A stretch of DNA of 46,546 nucleotides, taken from NCBI RefSeq assembly GCF_000331005.1, contig NZ_AEJB01000266.1, positions 1 to 46,546 of the forward strand, given 5' to 3'. The stretch is from Streptomyces turgidiscabies Car8. Its GTDB lineage: Bacteria > Actinomycetota > Actinomycetes > Streptomycetales > Streptomycetaceae. Shown piece after piece: positions 15,587 through 23,748 of this stretch (position 1 is the first letter of the stretch; each line of letters opens with the position of its first letter). The notes under the pieces were generated by a model. The model did no database searches, had not been told where the DNA came from, and saw only the letters and a program-made list of their open reading frames with translations. The position numbers and the translations under genes are program-made.

Positions 15587-16402
15587 TCAGCCGATGTGGA
15601 AACTGTCCCCGTAGACCTTCCAGTCCAGCGGCGGATCCAGGTTCAGGTTCCCCTTGCGGAGGAAGACCCGCTGCGCGGTGTCGACCCGGCTGGTGTCCGA
15701 GTGGGCCTCCTCCTGCTTCATCGCCCAGATCCGGGCGTCGAGGAAGGCGTTCAGATACGTCACCTCGTTGCCGCCCTGCGCCGGCGGCTTGGCCTTGGCC
15801 AGCGCCCGCTTGCGAATGTTGCCGAAGCTGGTGCTGTCGCCGCCGTTGCCGTGCATGACGATGGCGTCGTAGTACGCGAACTGTCCGAGTACGCCGATGC
15901 CGTCGGCCTTGCCCTGCTTGACCGACGGGTTGAAGTAGACACGGTCGCGCTCGTCGTTCTGCGCCTGCTGGAACGCCGAGTCCTGGGCCGCGCGCCGCCA
16001 GTCGGCGGGGTAACCCGGGTCCAGGCCCTGGTGCGAGTCGGTGCCGTCGACGTCGCGCAGGGCCGGCAGGTACTTGGCCAGCACGTTGCCCGGCTTGCGC
16101 CGGGTGTAGAGCTCCACGAGGTCGAGCATGTCGCCGGTGCCGGAGCAGAAGCCGATGATCCCGGCGGTGTAACCGCGGCCGTCGCCGATGTCTTCGATGT
16201 ACTTGTACTGCGCCTTCCAGTCCAGCGACGAGTTCTCCGCGCTGGACACCAGCTTCATGGCGATCTCCTTCTTCGCCGGGTCGTCCAGGCCGACGGCCAC
16301 GGCGCTCGCGGACTGGCTCACGATGAGGGGGCCTGCCACCAGGGAGGCTCCGATCAGGGTGAGCAGCGTGCGGCGTGACGTGCGTATGTGGGGGGTGTGC
16401 AC
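15587..16402 (-). CDS. csnA: Secreted chitosanase, GH46
   Basis: 271-aa extracellular endo-chitosanase that cleaves beta-1,4 bonds of chitosan. GTG 16402 is preceded by GGAGGGAC. The signal peptide has a twin arginine (RTSRRTLLTLIGAS) and ends near SASAVA at about residue 35, consistent with reported Tat export of Streptomyces chitosanase. Catalytic residues known from the Streptomyces N174 enzyme (Glu22 and Asp40 of the mature form) correspond to Glu56 in SSAENSS and Asp74 in EDIGDGRGYT, with the same 18-residue spacing. Other family motifs: GFCSGTGDMLDLV, DPGYPADWRRAAQDSAFQ and GNGGDSTSFGNIR. Monocistronic, with a palindrome upstream and a strong terminator downstream. Confidence 0.97.
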   Translation of the reverse strand: MHTPHIRTSRRTLLTLIGASLVAGPLIVSQSASAVAVGLDDPAKKEIAMKLVSSAENSSLDWKAQYKYIEDIGDGRGYTAGIIGFCSGTGDMLDLVELYTRRKPGNVLAKYLPALRDVDGTDSHQGLDPGYPADWRRAAQDSAFQQAQNDERDRVYFNPSVKQGKADGIGVLGQFAYYDAIVMHGNGGDSTSFGNIRKRALAKAKPPAQGGNEVTYLNAFLDARIWAMKQEEAHSDTSRVDTAQRVFLRKGNLNLDPPLDWKVYGDSFHIG

Positions 16403-16464
16403 GGGGGTCCCTCCAGGGGTTTCAGTCGTGCGCTCAGTCAGGTGCTCGGTCGTTCGAGCAAACT

Positions 16465-16483
16465 GTTAGGAAGGTTTCCTACC
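16465..16483 (-). promoter_or_regulatory. Palindromic operator candidate upstream of the chitosanase gene
   Basis: TAGGAA (16467-16472) and TTCCTA (16476-16481) form a 6-bp dyad around GGT, 65-79 bp upstream of the chitosanase start. Chitosanase genes of Streptomyces are controlled by the ROK repressor CsnR through a palindrome of this general TAGGAAa/gnTTTCCTA type. Assignment to CsnR is from memory of the family and not verified. The rest of 16403-16714 holds no gene that I can support. Confidence 0.6.
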
Positions 16484-16714
16484 AGACTTTGCGGATGACG
16501 TACACCCGTCAAGGAAGGGGGAGTTGGTTCTCGTTCGGCTCGCGCACCGGCCGACCGTCAGTCGTTCTTCCACCCGGACGGCGACTGTGCACGTGTAACC
16601 CGCGGGCCGGGTCGCGTGCCGCTCAGGAGATCGGGTTCAGCGGTCTTCCCAAGAACGAGCCGGTCGACCTTTCCCGGATGACTGTCAGCTTGAGGCGGCA
16701 GCTCAGCAGTGGTG

Positions 16715-17077
16715 TTACTGCGCAGCGACGCGAGCGTCCAGGAGGCGCTGCTGTACGTCTTTCACCAGCTGTTGTAGCCGTCCCGGCCGCAGCTGCTCGC
16801 TCTCCATCCACTCGTCCAGGCGTGGACGCAAGTGCCGCACCATGCCTGGTCCGTGGCGACGCAGTACTGAGCGACTGACCGAAATCTCCTCCTGGATTTC
16901 CCGTCGGAGATCATCGGTCCAGCCCTGGCTCCGGTCGACTTCCCCGAGGGGCGCCTTGAGGGCGGCCACTGCCTCATCGAGTACCGAAAACAAGTCCAAG
17001 GCCCCTCCATGGGTCGCGACAGGATCCCCGGTGTGCGCTGCCGCGGCCGGCTTCTTGCTGTCGCTGCCCGGCATCAT
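16715..17077 (-). CDS. Hypothetical helical protein
   Basis: 120-aa cytoplasmic protein with no recognised family. Two adjacent ATGs (17077, 17074) follow GGGGGCA. The first 25 residues are low-complexity (SDSKKPAAAAHTGD). The rest is predicted mostly alpha-helical and charged (LDLFSVLDEAVAALKAPLGEV, LRREIQEEISVSRSVLRRHG, RLQQLVKDVQQRLLDARVAAQ), with a possible short coiled coil at the C-terminus. No membrane segment. It sits alone between a terminator and the chitosanase promoter region. Confidence 0.6.
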   Translation of the reverse strand: MMPGSDSKKPAAAAHTGDPVATHGGALDLFSVLDEAVAALKAPLGEVDRSQGWTDDLRREIQEEISVSRSVLRRHGPGMVRHLRPRLDEWMESEQLRPGRLQQLVKDVQQRLLDARVAAQ

Positions 17078-17096
17078 CGCATTGCCCCCGCTGGTT

Positions 17097-17126
17097 CCGG
17101 GCCCCGCGAGTCATGGCGCGGCCCGG
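17097..17126 (-). terminator. Bulged hairpin after the NAD(P)H oxidoreductase gene
   Basis: CCGGG-CC-CCGCG (17097-17108) pairs with CGCGG-CCCGG (17117-17126): ten base pairs with a 2-nt bulge and an 8-nt loop, 35 bp past the stop at 17161. Confidence 0.5.
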
Positions 17127-17160
17127 TGTCACGGGGGTGGCTCTCGTCGTGAGAGTGCGG

Positions 17161-17703
17161 TCAGGCGGCGTAGGAGGCGAGCAGTTCGTTGTACTGCTTG
17201 GCGGCGCTGGCCAGCTCTTCGTCGGAGAGGCCGAAGGCGGTGCCGTACACCTTGACCATCGGCTGCTGGATGTCGAACTGGCAGAGCCGCAGGGTGGCGT
17301 GCCAGTTGCTGAGGAGGGTCTCGATGGTGGCCTGGTTCGGGCCTTCGGGGGTGTAGTGGTCGGCGGGGACGCCGGTGGTGACGGCGACGACGGCCTTCTT
17401 GCCGGCCAGCTGCGAGGCGGAGCCGTCGATGGTGAAGGCCCAGCCGAGAGTGAAGACCGTGTCCTGCCACTGCTTGAACAAAGGGGTGGTGTTGTACCAG
17501 AACACCGGGTGCTGGAAGACGATCACGTCGTGTTCGGCCAGCAGCGCCTGCTCGGCGGCGGCGTCGACCTGGAAGTCGGGGTAGGTGGCGTAGAGGTCGT
17601 GCACGGTGACGTGGGCCAGGTCGCGGACGGCGTCCACCAGGGCCTTGTTGGCCTTCGACCGGGAGAGGTCGGGGTGACCTACGACAAGGAGAACCTTGGG
17701 CAT
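17161..17703 (-). CDS. NAD(P)H-dependent oxidoreductase, flavodoxin-like fold (quinone reductase/KefF type)
   Basis: 180-aa FMN- or FAD-binding reductase of the Flavodoxin_2 family. ATG 17703 has AAGAGG about 9 bp upstream. The N-terminal flavin-phosphate loop reads VVGHPDLSRSKANKALVDA. The motif IVFQHPVFWYNTTPLFKQWQDTVFTLGWAF (the P-x-W-Y-N signature) spans about residues 60-90, and VTTGVPADHYTPEG marks the second flavin-contacting loop. Homologues reduce quinones or electrophiles. It is the last of four minus-strand redox genes; 90 bp separate it from the aldo/keto reductase. Confidence 0.93.
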   Translation of the reverse strand: MPKVLLVVGHPDLSRSKANKALVDAVRDLAHVTVHDLYATYPDFQVDAAAEQALLAEHDVIVFQHPVFWYNTTPLFKQWQDTVFTLGWAFTIDGSASQLAGKKAVVAVTTGVPADHYTPEGPNQATIETLLSNWHATLRLCQFDIQQPMVKVYGTAFGLSDEELASAAKQYNELLASYAA

Positions 17704-17793
17704 GATGAGAAACCTCTTCAGTGATCAGAGAAACAGGTGAACGGATGCGGGTCGGTCGAGTGCGACGGGTCGGCAAATCGCCAGGGCGTCAGA

Positions 17794-18774
17794 TCACTGT
17801 TCGATCGTGGCCATGCTCGCCTCGTTGTGGCGTTCGCCCGCGGCCGGTGTGAGGTTGTTGAGGCGGTCGAGCTGGGCCGCGCTGAGTTCGATGCCGTCGG
17901 CGGCGGTGTTCTCTTCGACTCGGGTGACCCGGCGGGTCCCGGGGATGGGGGCGATGTCGGCGCCGCGGGTCAGCAGCCAGGCCAGTGCGGTCTGGGCCGG
18001 GGTGGCTCCGATCTCGGCGCCGATGCCCCGCACTTCGTCGACGATGCGCAGGTTGCGCTGGAAGTTCTCGCCGGTGAAGCGCGGGTTGGTCTTGCGCCAG
18101 TCGTCGTCGGTGAAGTCGTCGACGGTACGGATCTGCCCGGTCAGCAGGCCGTGGCCGAGCGGGGAGTAGGGCACGAACCCGATGCCCAACTCCCGCAGCA
18201 GCGGGAGGATCTCGGCCTCGACGTCGCGGGTCCACAGGGAGTATTCGGTCTGCAGCGCGGCCACCGGGTGCACGGTGTGGGCGCGGCGGATCGTGTCGGG
18301 CCCGGCTTCGGAGAGCCCGATGTGGCGCACCTTGCCCTCGATGACCAGCTCGGCCAGCGCGCCGACGGTTTCCTCGATGGGTGTGTTGGGGTCGACGCGG
18401 TGCTGGTAGTAGAGGTCGATGTGGTCGGTGCCGAGCCGCAGGAGTGAGCCTTCGACGGCGGTCTTCACGTTGGCCGGGCTGCTGTCGATGACACCGGGGC
18501 CGCCGCCGGCGTGGGAGACGAGACCGAACTTCGTCGCGATGACGACGTCGTCGCGACGGCCCTTGACGGCCTTGCCGACGAGTTTCTCGCTGTGGAAGGG
18601 GCCGTAGATCTCGGCGGTGTCGATGTGGGTGACGCCGAGGTCCAGCGCACGGTGGATGGTGCGGATCGACTCGGCGTCGTCGAGGCCCCCGCCGGTGGTG
18701 TAGGTGCCGGCCATGGTCATGGCGCCCAGGCCGATGCGCGAGACGTCGAGCCCGCCCAGTGAGACGTGCTTCAT
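17794..18774 (-). CDS. Aldo/keto reductase
   Basis: 326-aa NADPH-dependent TIM-barrel oxidoreductase. ATG 18774 follows AAGGAG. The catalytic tetrad is complete: Asp52, Tyr57 ([11 protein letters not shown]), Lys82 (VIATKFG) and His125 ([11 protein letters not shown]). The C-terminal cofactor-binding segment reads [16 protein letters not shown]. It resembles the YakC/Tas-like AKR13 class that reduces alpha-ketoaldehydes, but the substrate is not readable. It is part of the redox gene run facing away from the regulator at 20610. Confidence 0.95.
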   Translation of the reverse strand: MKHVSLGGLDVSRIGLGAMTMAGTYTTGGGLDDAESIRTIHRALDLGVTHIDTAEIYGPFHSEKLVGKAVKGRRDDVVIATKFGLVSHAGGGPGVIDSSPANVKTAVEGSLLRLGTDHIDLYYQHRVDPNTPIEETVGALAELVIEGKVRHIGLSEAGPDTIRRAHTVHPVAALQTEYSLWTRDVEAEILPLLRELGIGFVPYSPLGHGLLTGQIRTVDDFTDDDWRKTNPRFTGENFQRNLRIVDEVRGIGAEIGATPAQTALAWLLTRGADIAPIPGTRRVTRVEENTAADGIELSAAQLDRLNNLTPAAGERHNEASMATIEQ

Positions 18775-18954
18775 CAGTTACTCCTTGTCGTGACGGCCGT
18801 CAGGCCGGCCGGTGGTCGTGAGGGGGCGCGGCCAACTGATGGGCCGTGCTTGGGTGGTCCGCGTGCCGCAGGCGCGGGAGACGTCGCAGGTCTGGCTTCC
18901 AAGGACGAGGGCCAGGCGGCGAAGTGATCCGCGGGCCGAACCGGCTGCGGCGGG

Positions 18955-19437
18955 TCAGTGCTCGTGAGTCGCCGGTTCCAGAACGAGGACCGGGATCTCA
19001 CGGTCCGTGTCCTTCTGGTACGTGGCGTAGTCGGGGAACGCCTAGACGGCTCGGGCCCACCACAGGGCCTTCTCGTCCCCGGTCACCTCGCGTGCCGGCA
19101 TGTCCTGGCGCACCGGGCCGTCCTGCAGCTCGACCCGGGGGTCGGCCACCGCGTTGTGGTACCAGACCGGGTGGTTGGGGGCTCCCGCCATGGAGGCGAT
19201 GGCGGCGTAGGAGCCGTCGTGTTCCACCCGCATGACCGGCGTCTTGCGGATCTTGCCGCTCTTCGCGCCCAGGGTGGTCAGGATGACGACGGGCAGATTC
19301 CGGAGCCTCTCGTCCTCTTCCCGTGCGACCAGGACACTCAGCGTCGTTCCCTGCGTGCCGCCCGAGCTTTCGTACAGATCCACCTGGTCACGCACAAACT
19401 GCGCCTTGCTCGGCTCGTACTCGCCTTTGAGGGGCAT
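18955..19437 (-). pseudogene. Ddn-type deazaflavin (F420)-dependent nitroreductase broken by one internal TAG
   Basis: ATG 19437 (GGAGAG upstream) opens a frame with clear Ddn-family features ([51 protein letters not shown]). The frame stops at TAG 19042-19044, at codon 132, in the middle of the conserved WWARAV-x-AFPDYATYQ region. Reading on in the same frame gives AFPDYATYQKDTDREIPVLV and the normal family ending LEPAT before TGA at 18955-18957, for a full length of 160 aa. A single change (TAG for GAG, Glu) would restore the gene. Either a recent nonsense mutation, a sequencing error, or stop-codon readthrough. The truncated 131-aa protein would lack the C-terminal helix and strand. Confidence 0.9.
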
Positions 19438-19519
19438 GGTGACTCTCTCCGTGCTGTCGAAAACGTACCTGGCGCGTCCTGCGCACCGGCCGGGGCGTGC
19501 GGGCGTGGGAGTGTGGTGC

Positions 19520-20365
19520 TCAGGCGTGGGTGTCGTCGTGGGCGAGGCTGTCGCCCAGTTCGCGGGAGGCTTCTGCCTGGGCGAGGAGCTCCTTCGCCTT
19601 GGCCTCGGCTGCCTCGATGGCGTCCGCGCCGGCGACGAAGCGTTGCAGGGGCTTGTCCTGGCCGGCGACGCTGAGCAGGGCGCGGGCGAGCTTGGCGGGG
19701 TCGCCCGGCTGCTTGCCGTTCATGCTCTTCATGCCCTCGATCCTCGGGGCGGTGCGCGGGGCGTAGTCGTCGAGGGACAGTTCCGGCCAGTTGGTGGAGC
19801 CGTCCACGAGGAGTTCGGTGCGGAAGTAACCGGGCTCCACGATCGTGGTGTGGATGTCGTACGGCTCGACGTCGTAGCGCAGGGACTCCATCCAGCCCTC
19901 TTCCGCGAACTTGGAGGCGGCGTAGGCGGAGGTGAACTCCATGCCGACCAGGCCGGCGGTCGAGGTGATGGTGATGACGTGGCCGGCACGCTGCCTGCGC
20001 ATGATGGGCAGGACGGCGCGGGTGACGTTCATCGGGCCGAAGAGGTTGGTCTCGAACTGCCGGCGCATCTGCGCGGGAGAGATCTCCTCGAAGTAGCCGG
20101 TGAACAGGTTCCCGGCGTTGTTGATCAGGACGTCGATACGGCCGAAGCGGTCGACGGCTGCCTGTGCGGCGGCCTCGGCGTCCTCCAGGCTGGTGACGTC
20201 CAGCTTGGTGACCAGCAGATCGTCCTGCGGCCCGCCCAGGGTCTTCTCGACCTCTTCGGGGCGGCGGCCGGTGGCGACGACCTGATGGCCGACGGCGAGG
20301 GCCTCGCGGGCGATGTCCGTGCCCAGACCGCGTCCGGCACCGGTGACGAGAATGACCTTGCTCAT
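19520..20365 (-). CDS. Short-chain dehydrogenase/reductase
   Basis: 281-aa classical SDR. ATG 20365 is preceded by AAAGGAAAC; the frame upstream is not coding. Rossmann motif TGAGRGLG at about residues 8-15, NNAGN at about 87, catalytic Ser in TSTAGLVG, and YAASK with catalytic Tyr and Lys at about 155-159. The sequence is of the oxidoreductase type that follows PGYFRTELL, common in Streptomyces redox clusters. First gene of the minus-strand run SDR, Ddn (broken), AKR, flavodoxin reductase, and divergent from the MmyB-type regulator, which probably controls it. Confidence 0.95.
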   Translation of the reverse strand: MSKVILVTGAGRGLGTDIAREALAVGHQVVATGRRPEEVEKTLGGPQDDLLVTKLDVTSLEDAEAAAQAAVDRFGRIDVLINNAGNLFTGYFEEISPAQMRRQFETNLFGPMNVTRAVLPIMRRQRAGHVITITSTAGLVGMEFTSAYAASKFAEEGWMESLRYDVEPYDIHTTIVEPGYFRTELLVDGSTNWPELSLDDYAPRTAPRIEGMKSMNGKQPGDPAKLARALLSVAGQDKPLQRFVAGADAIEAAEAKAKELLAQAEASRELGDSLAHDDTHA

Positions 20366-20543
20366 GGGGTTTCCTTTCAGGCGCCGTGATCCGGCACCCG
20401 CTGTGTGCGGGGGTGATCCGTGCAGCAACGGCAGCACCGCGGTGGGAACCGGGACCGGCGGCACGAGCGGCGTCCGCCTGGACGGTTCACACCGCCGTGG
20501 GCGGTGCACCACCAACAGAACCGGCTGTCACGCGACGGTGGGA

Positions 20544-20573
20544 GTCCCTGATGAGGGGGTCACTCACAGGGAC
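20544..20573. promoter_or_regulatory. Dyad/hairpin in the divergent SDR-regulator promoter region
   Basis: GTCCCTG (20544-20550) pairs with CAGGGAC (20567-20573) and, after a single bulged A, TGAG pairs with CTCA around a 7-nt loop: 11 bp in all. A second overlapping dyad, GGGGGTC (20555-20561) with GACCCCC (20571-20577), shares the region. It ends 36 bp before the regulator start and is a good autoregulatory operator candidate. Confidence 0.5.
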
Positions 20574-20609
20574 CCCCAACCCGGCGGACGCGCTCGTAGA
20601 GTGAAGGGC

Positions 20610-21578
20610 ATGGCAGGCAGAAACGACCCAAACGACCCAAACGGCGCAAACCGCGATATCCGCGATGATTTCCGCGCGGAGATCCGGGAATTCCTGGGCA
20701 CGCGACGGGCCAAGGTCACCCCCGAGCAGGCCGGGCTGCCCCTGTACGGCGGAGAGCGCCGACGGGTCACCGGGCTGCGCCGCGAGGAGGTCGCCCTTCT
20801 CGCGGGCATCTCCAGCGAGTACTACACCCGGCTGGAGCGTGGCAACGCCACCGGCGTCTCCGAGAGCGTCATCGAAGGCATCGCACAAGCGCTTCAGCTC
20901 GACGAGGCCGAGCGCACGCACCTCCTCGACCTCCTGCGCGGCGCCGGCACCACCCGCCCGCCACGCCGCCGACCGGCCCAGCAGCGCGTACGACCCGCCG
21001 TGCAGCGTGTCCTCGACTCGATGGCCGGCACACCCGCGTTCATCCTCGGCGGACGCGGGGACATCCTGGCCACCAACTACCTCGGGCGCGCCCTGTTCTC
21101 CCCCGTCTACGCCGACCCGGTACGGCCGCCGAACAACGCCCGGTTCGTCTTCCTCAGCCCACACGCGACCGCGTTCTTCCGGCACTGGGACGAAGTCGCC
21201 AATGACACGGTCGCCATGCTGCGAGCCGAAGCAGGCCGCGACCTCTACGACCGGCGGCTGACAGACCTGATCGGCGAACTGTCCACCCGCAGCGAGGAGT
21301 TCCGTCACCGCTGGGCCGCCCACAACGTCCGGATGCACACCACCGGCGTGAAGCTCCTCCATCACCCGGTCGTCGGCGACCTCGACCTGCCCTTCGAAAC
21401 CTTTCCGCTCCCCGGCGGCCCCAGCCAGTTCCTCCTCACCTACACCCCCGAGCCCGACTCGCGCTCGCAGGACGCCCTGAACCTGCTGGCCAGCTGGGCG
21501 GCGACCAACGACGACATCGAGCGGTCCGCGCAGACCAGCGACTCCCAGCCCGCCGACTCGGGCGAGACGCCCGACTGA
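20610..21578 (+). CDS. Helix-turn-helix transcriptional regulator, MmyB-like
   Basis: 322-aa regulator. ATG 20610 follows GTGAAGGGC. An XRE-type helix-turn-helix spans about residues 30-100 (VTGLRREEVALLAGISSEYYTRLERG is the recognition region). The rest is the MmyB-like ligand-binding domain (PAFILGGRGDILATNYLGRALF, VFLSPHATAFFRHWDEVANDTVAMLR, GVKLLHHPVVGDLDLPFETF). Such proteins are typically repressors of a divergent SDR or reductase gene, matching the arrangement here. The last 25 residues are acidic and likely disordered. Confidence 0.95.
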   Translation: MAGRNDPNDPNGANRDIRDDFRAEIREFLGTRRAKVTPEQAGLPLYGGERRRVTGLRREEVALLAGISSEYYTRLERGNATGVSESVIEGIAQALQLDEAERTHLLDLLRGAGTTRPPRRRPAQQRVRPAVQRVLDSMAGTPAFILGGRGDILATNYLGRALFSPVYADPVRPPNNARFVFLSPHATAFFRHWDEVANDTVAMLRAEAGRDLYDRRLTDLIGELSTRSEEFRHRWAAHNVRMHTTGVKLLHHPVVGDLDLPFETFPLPGGPSQFLLTYTPEPDSRSQDALNLLASWAATNDDIERSAQTSDSQPADSGETPD

Positions 21579-21580
21579 CC

Positions 21581-21610
21581 GACGGCGGGCCATGCGAGTT
21601 ACTCGCCGTC
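21581..21610. terminator. Hairpin between convergent regulator and thioesterase genes
   Basis: GACGGCG (21581-21587) pairs with CGCCGTC (21604-21610). An alternative inner dyad GCGAGT/ACTCGC lies in the loop. It starts 2 bp past the regulator stop. Confidence 0.4.
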
Positions 21611-21686
21611 CCGCCCGGCCACGTGGGGATCGGGGAGCCGGGGACGTGCCGTCGCTGACAGCCCGGCCCCGGTCCACTCGTGACGG

Positions 21687-22100
21687 TCAGGGAATCGCGA
21701 CGGTCCCCTGCGCCACCGCGCACAGTTTCTCCGCCCCCTCGCCGTCCACGACCACCAGGTCGCAGCGGCACACGACGCGGGAGCGGCCCGCCCGCACCAC
21801 CCAGGCGTGCGCGCGCAGCAGTTCGCCCTCGGCGGGACGCAGGTAGTCGATGGAGAAGCCGGCGGTGAGCAGCCGCGCGCCGGCGACGGTGGCGGCCGCG
21901 ATCGTCAGCGTGTTGTCCGCCGCGTAGGCGAGTACACCGCCGTGGAGGAAGCCGTTCTGCTGGCGCAGGTCGTCACGGATGTCCACCTCCAGCCTCGCCT
22001 CGCCCTCGCCGAAGGCCGTGAGGCGGGCACCGAGCAGTGCGCTGAACGGCTGGCTCGCCAGGATCTTCTGTGCCAGGGCCAGGTCCGGAGCATCGGTCAC
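21687..22100 (-). CDS. PaaI-family hotdog-fold thioesterase
   Basis: 137-aa acyl-CoA thioesterase-like protein. GTG 22100 follows GAGGTGTGAC and lies 1 bp after the HxlR stop, so the two are co-transcribed. The hotdog helix motif QQNGFLHGGVLAYAADNTLTIAA contains the HGG and Asp/Asn positions typical of PaaI. Later strands read LLTAGFSIDYLRPAEGELL and SRVVCRCDLVVVDGEG. Probably hydrolyses aryl- or acyl-CoA thioesters; the substrate is unknown. Confidence 0.92.
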   Translation of the reverse strand: MTDAPDLALAQKILASQPFSALLGARLTAFGEGEARLEVDIRDDLRQQNGFLHGGVLAYAADNTLTIAAATVAGARLLTAGFSIDYLRPAEGELLRAHAWVVRAGRSRVVCRCDLVVVDGEGAEKLCAVAQGTVAIP

Positions 22101-22101
22101 G

Positions 22102-22476
22102 TCACACCTCGTCCTCGGTGGTCACCCGGGGGGCGGCGGCCCGCTCCGGGAGGGTGGTGGCCCAGTCCTCGGCCCAGCGGGTGAGCGGGAGGAGGGCCCG
22201 GCAGGCGTCCTCACCCAGGGCGGTGAGGACGTAGTCGCTGTTGTCCCGTTGGGCGACGAGACCCGCCTCGACCAGTTCGACGAGGCGCTGGCGCAGGACG
22301 CTGGAGGACATGCCGTCGCAACGCTGCTGCAGAGGGCGAAAGCCGGTGCGGCCCTGGTGCAGTTCCCAGATGACGCGCAGGCTCCAGCGCCGCCCGAACA
22401 GGTCGAGCGCCGCCATGATCGGACGACCGGTGGTGGAGCCGCGGACCGGGTGCCCCGGTCGGGGTGTCTCTGTCAT
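22102..22476 (-). CDS. HxlR-family winged helix transcriptional regulator
   Basis: 124-aa regulator starting at ATG 22476 (MTETPRPGHPVRG); an alternative GTG at 22494 would add six residues. HxlR signature: LDLFGRRWSLRVIWELHQG, FRPLQQRCDGMSSSVLRQRLVELVEAGLV, then YVLTALGED. These proteins often sense electrophiles and control a divergent gene. Here the divergent position holds the truncated carboxymuconolactone-decarboxylase fragment, a typical HxlR target, so the regulator may have lost its original partner. It is followed directly by the PaaI thioesterase. Confidence 0.93.
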   Translation of the reverse strand: MTETPRPGHPVRGSTTGRPIMAALDLFGRRWSLRVIWELHQGRTGFRPLQQRCDGMSSSVLRQRLVELVEAGLVAQRDNSDYVLTALGEDACRALLPLTRWAEDWATTLPERAAAPRVTTEDEV

Positions 22477-22507
22477 GTCGCCGACCGCCTCCACCCTGTC
22501 GCTTCGA

Positions 22508-22548
22508 TTTCCGAAACGTTAGCATGACATGAGTGTCCGATTCGGAAA
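22508..22548. promoter_or_regulatory. Paired dyads in the HxlR divergent promoter
   Basis: TTTCCGAA (22508-22515) and TTCGGAAA (22541-22548) are perfect inverted repeats 25 bp apart. Each overlaps a small local dyad (TTTC-C-GAAA at 22508-22516; TCCGA-T-TCGGA at 22536-22546). The AT-rich segment between them lies just upstream of the hxlR start, fitting an HxlR operator. Confidence 0.5.
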
Positions 22549-22564
22549 CAGAAGCGCGGGGTGA

Positions 22565-22756
22565 GAAGCGACCACTCGTACCGATCCCGCGTCCGCGCCC
22601 TATCCCGAGTTCGCCCGCGAGCGGCTGGAACGTCTCTCGTTGCCGACCGGCGACCCGCTTGTCCTGTTCACGACCCTGGCCACGGACCGAAGACTCTTCG
22701 AGCGGTTCTTCGGCGGCGGTCTGCCGGACCGCGGGCACCGCACCCTCAGACAGCGC
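22565..22756 (+). pseudogene. Carboxymuconolactone decarboxylase/AhpD-like gene fragment (N-terminal part only)
   Basis: From about 22571 the frame reads a normal family N-terminus (PEFARERLERLSLPTGDP, then LFTTLATDRRLFERFFGGG and DRGHRTLRQR). In intact members this continues into the E-I-V-I helix and the CxxC-type active site. Here it ends at 22756 and changes directly into an NRPS sequence. A TGA stands in frame at 22562-22564 and no ATG or GTG follows, so a start codon has also been lost. The gene was divergent from hxlR, as is common for this pair. Confidence 0.75.
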
Positions 22757-23381
22757 GGCGACCTGGGAGGCCTGCGCCCGGACGACCGGCTCGAACACCT
22801 GGGACGCATCGACAGCCAGGTCAAGATCCGCGACTTCCGGATCGAACTGGACGAGATCCGCTCGGTGCTGTTGGAAGACCCGGATGTCCGGGCGGCGGCC
22901 GTGGTCGTGCGGCGCGACGACCCGGACGACGCGGCCACCGCCCGGATCGACGCCTACGTGGTCCTCTCGGGCGGCGATCCGGCGGCGGTCCGCAAGCGGG
23001 CCGCAGGCATCCTCCCCGACTACATGCTCCCCACCGCGGTGACCGCCATGGACACGCCGCCACTGACAGCCAGCGGCAAACTCGACATGGCCCGGCTCCC
23101 CGCACCCACAGCGCCCGCCGCGCCGGCCCCGGGCGCCGAGCCGGTCACTGCCGAGGACGAACTCACCGACCGGCTGCGCCAGATCTGGGACGAGGTACTC
23201 GGCACGCCTGTCGGCCCGGACGACGACTTCCTCGAACTGGGCTGCGACTCGCAACTCCCTGTTCGCAGTCCGTATCGGGGCTGTCATGCGCGCCCAGGGC
23301 CTGCCGTCGTCAAGGGGGCGGGAGCTGTACCGCCACCCCACCATCCGCGACACGGTCAGGAGCCTCGGTGCCGCGACCTGA
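22757..23381 (+). pseudogene. NRPS fragment: end of an adenylation domain plus carrier protein, frameshifted
   Basis: At 22757 the frame continues without a break into an adenylation domain from motif A7 (GDLGGLRPDDRLEHLGRID) through A8 (SQVKIRDFRIELDEI) to A10 (PLTASGKLDMARLP), followed by a carrier protein (LTDRLRQIWDEVLG, DDDFLELG). Near 23245-23262, at the phosphopantetheine site, the frame shifts by +1: the rest (SLFAVRIGAVMRAQGLP, ELYRHPTIRDTVRSLG) is read in another frame and stops at 23379-23381. The N-terminal adenylation core and any condensation or thioesterase domain are absent. This is a remnant, not a working synthetase. Confidence 0.85.
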
Positions 23382-23748
23382 GCGGGCCGGAGGCCCTGAT
23401 CAATGAGCAGGGGCGTCGGCCCACCAGGTCCACCCCGGCGATGTGACATCTCGTGACAGATGAGAGGGCCGGGCGGGGGAGTGAGCCACCGGTACACAGC
23501 CCTCCGTCGCCGGGCTCCCGGCCGTGCTCGCTTTGGCCGGCGGCCAGATCGCCACTGCGGTCGTGGGGCGCCGTGGCTTCAGGGGGTTGCACGATGCTGA
23601 TCACCCTTGGCCCCTGGCTCGTGGGCAGGGCGATGGACCAGTCTGCGTCCTTTGCGCACCGCGCCGAGTCGTCCGCCTTTCTCCTCCCGATCGGAGAGGC
23701 CGGCGATTGGCTGCGGCGAGGCTGGAAGGCCAACCCTGCGCGGGCTCG
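23382..23748. other. Non-coding stretch after the NRPS remnant
   Basis: About 370 bp with frames open on both strands but no plausible start site, domain or codon bias favouring either. I see no gene or clear repeat. Confidence 0.4.

Noticed and set aside
22757..23381. Evidence of an NRPS biosynthetic gene cluster
   Set aside because: Only the end of one adenylation domain and a frameshifted carrier protein remain; no other biosynthetic gene is nearby.
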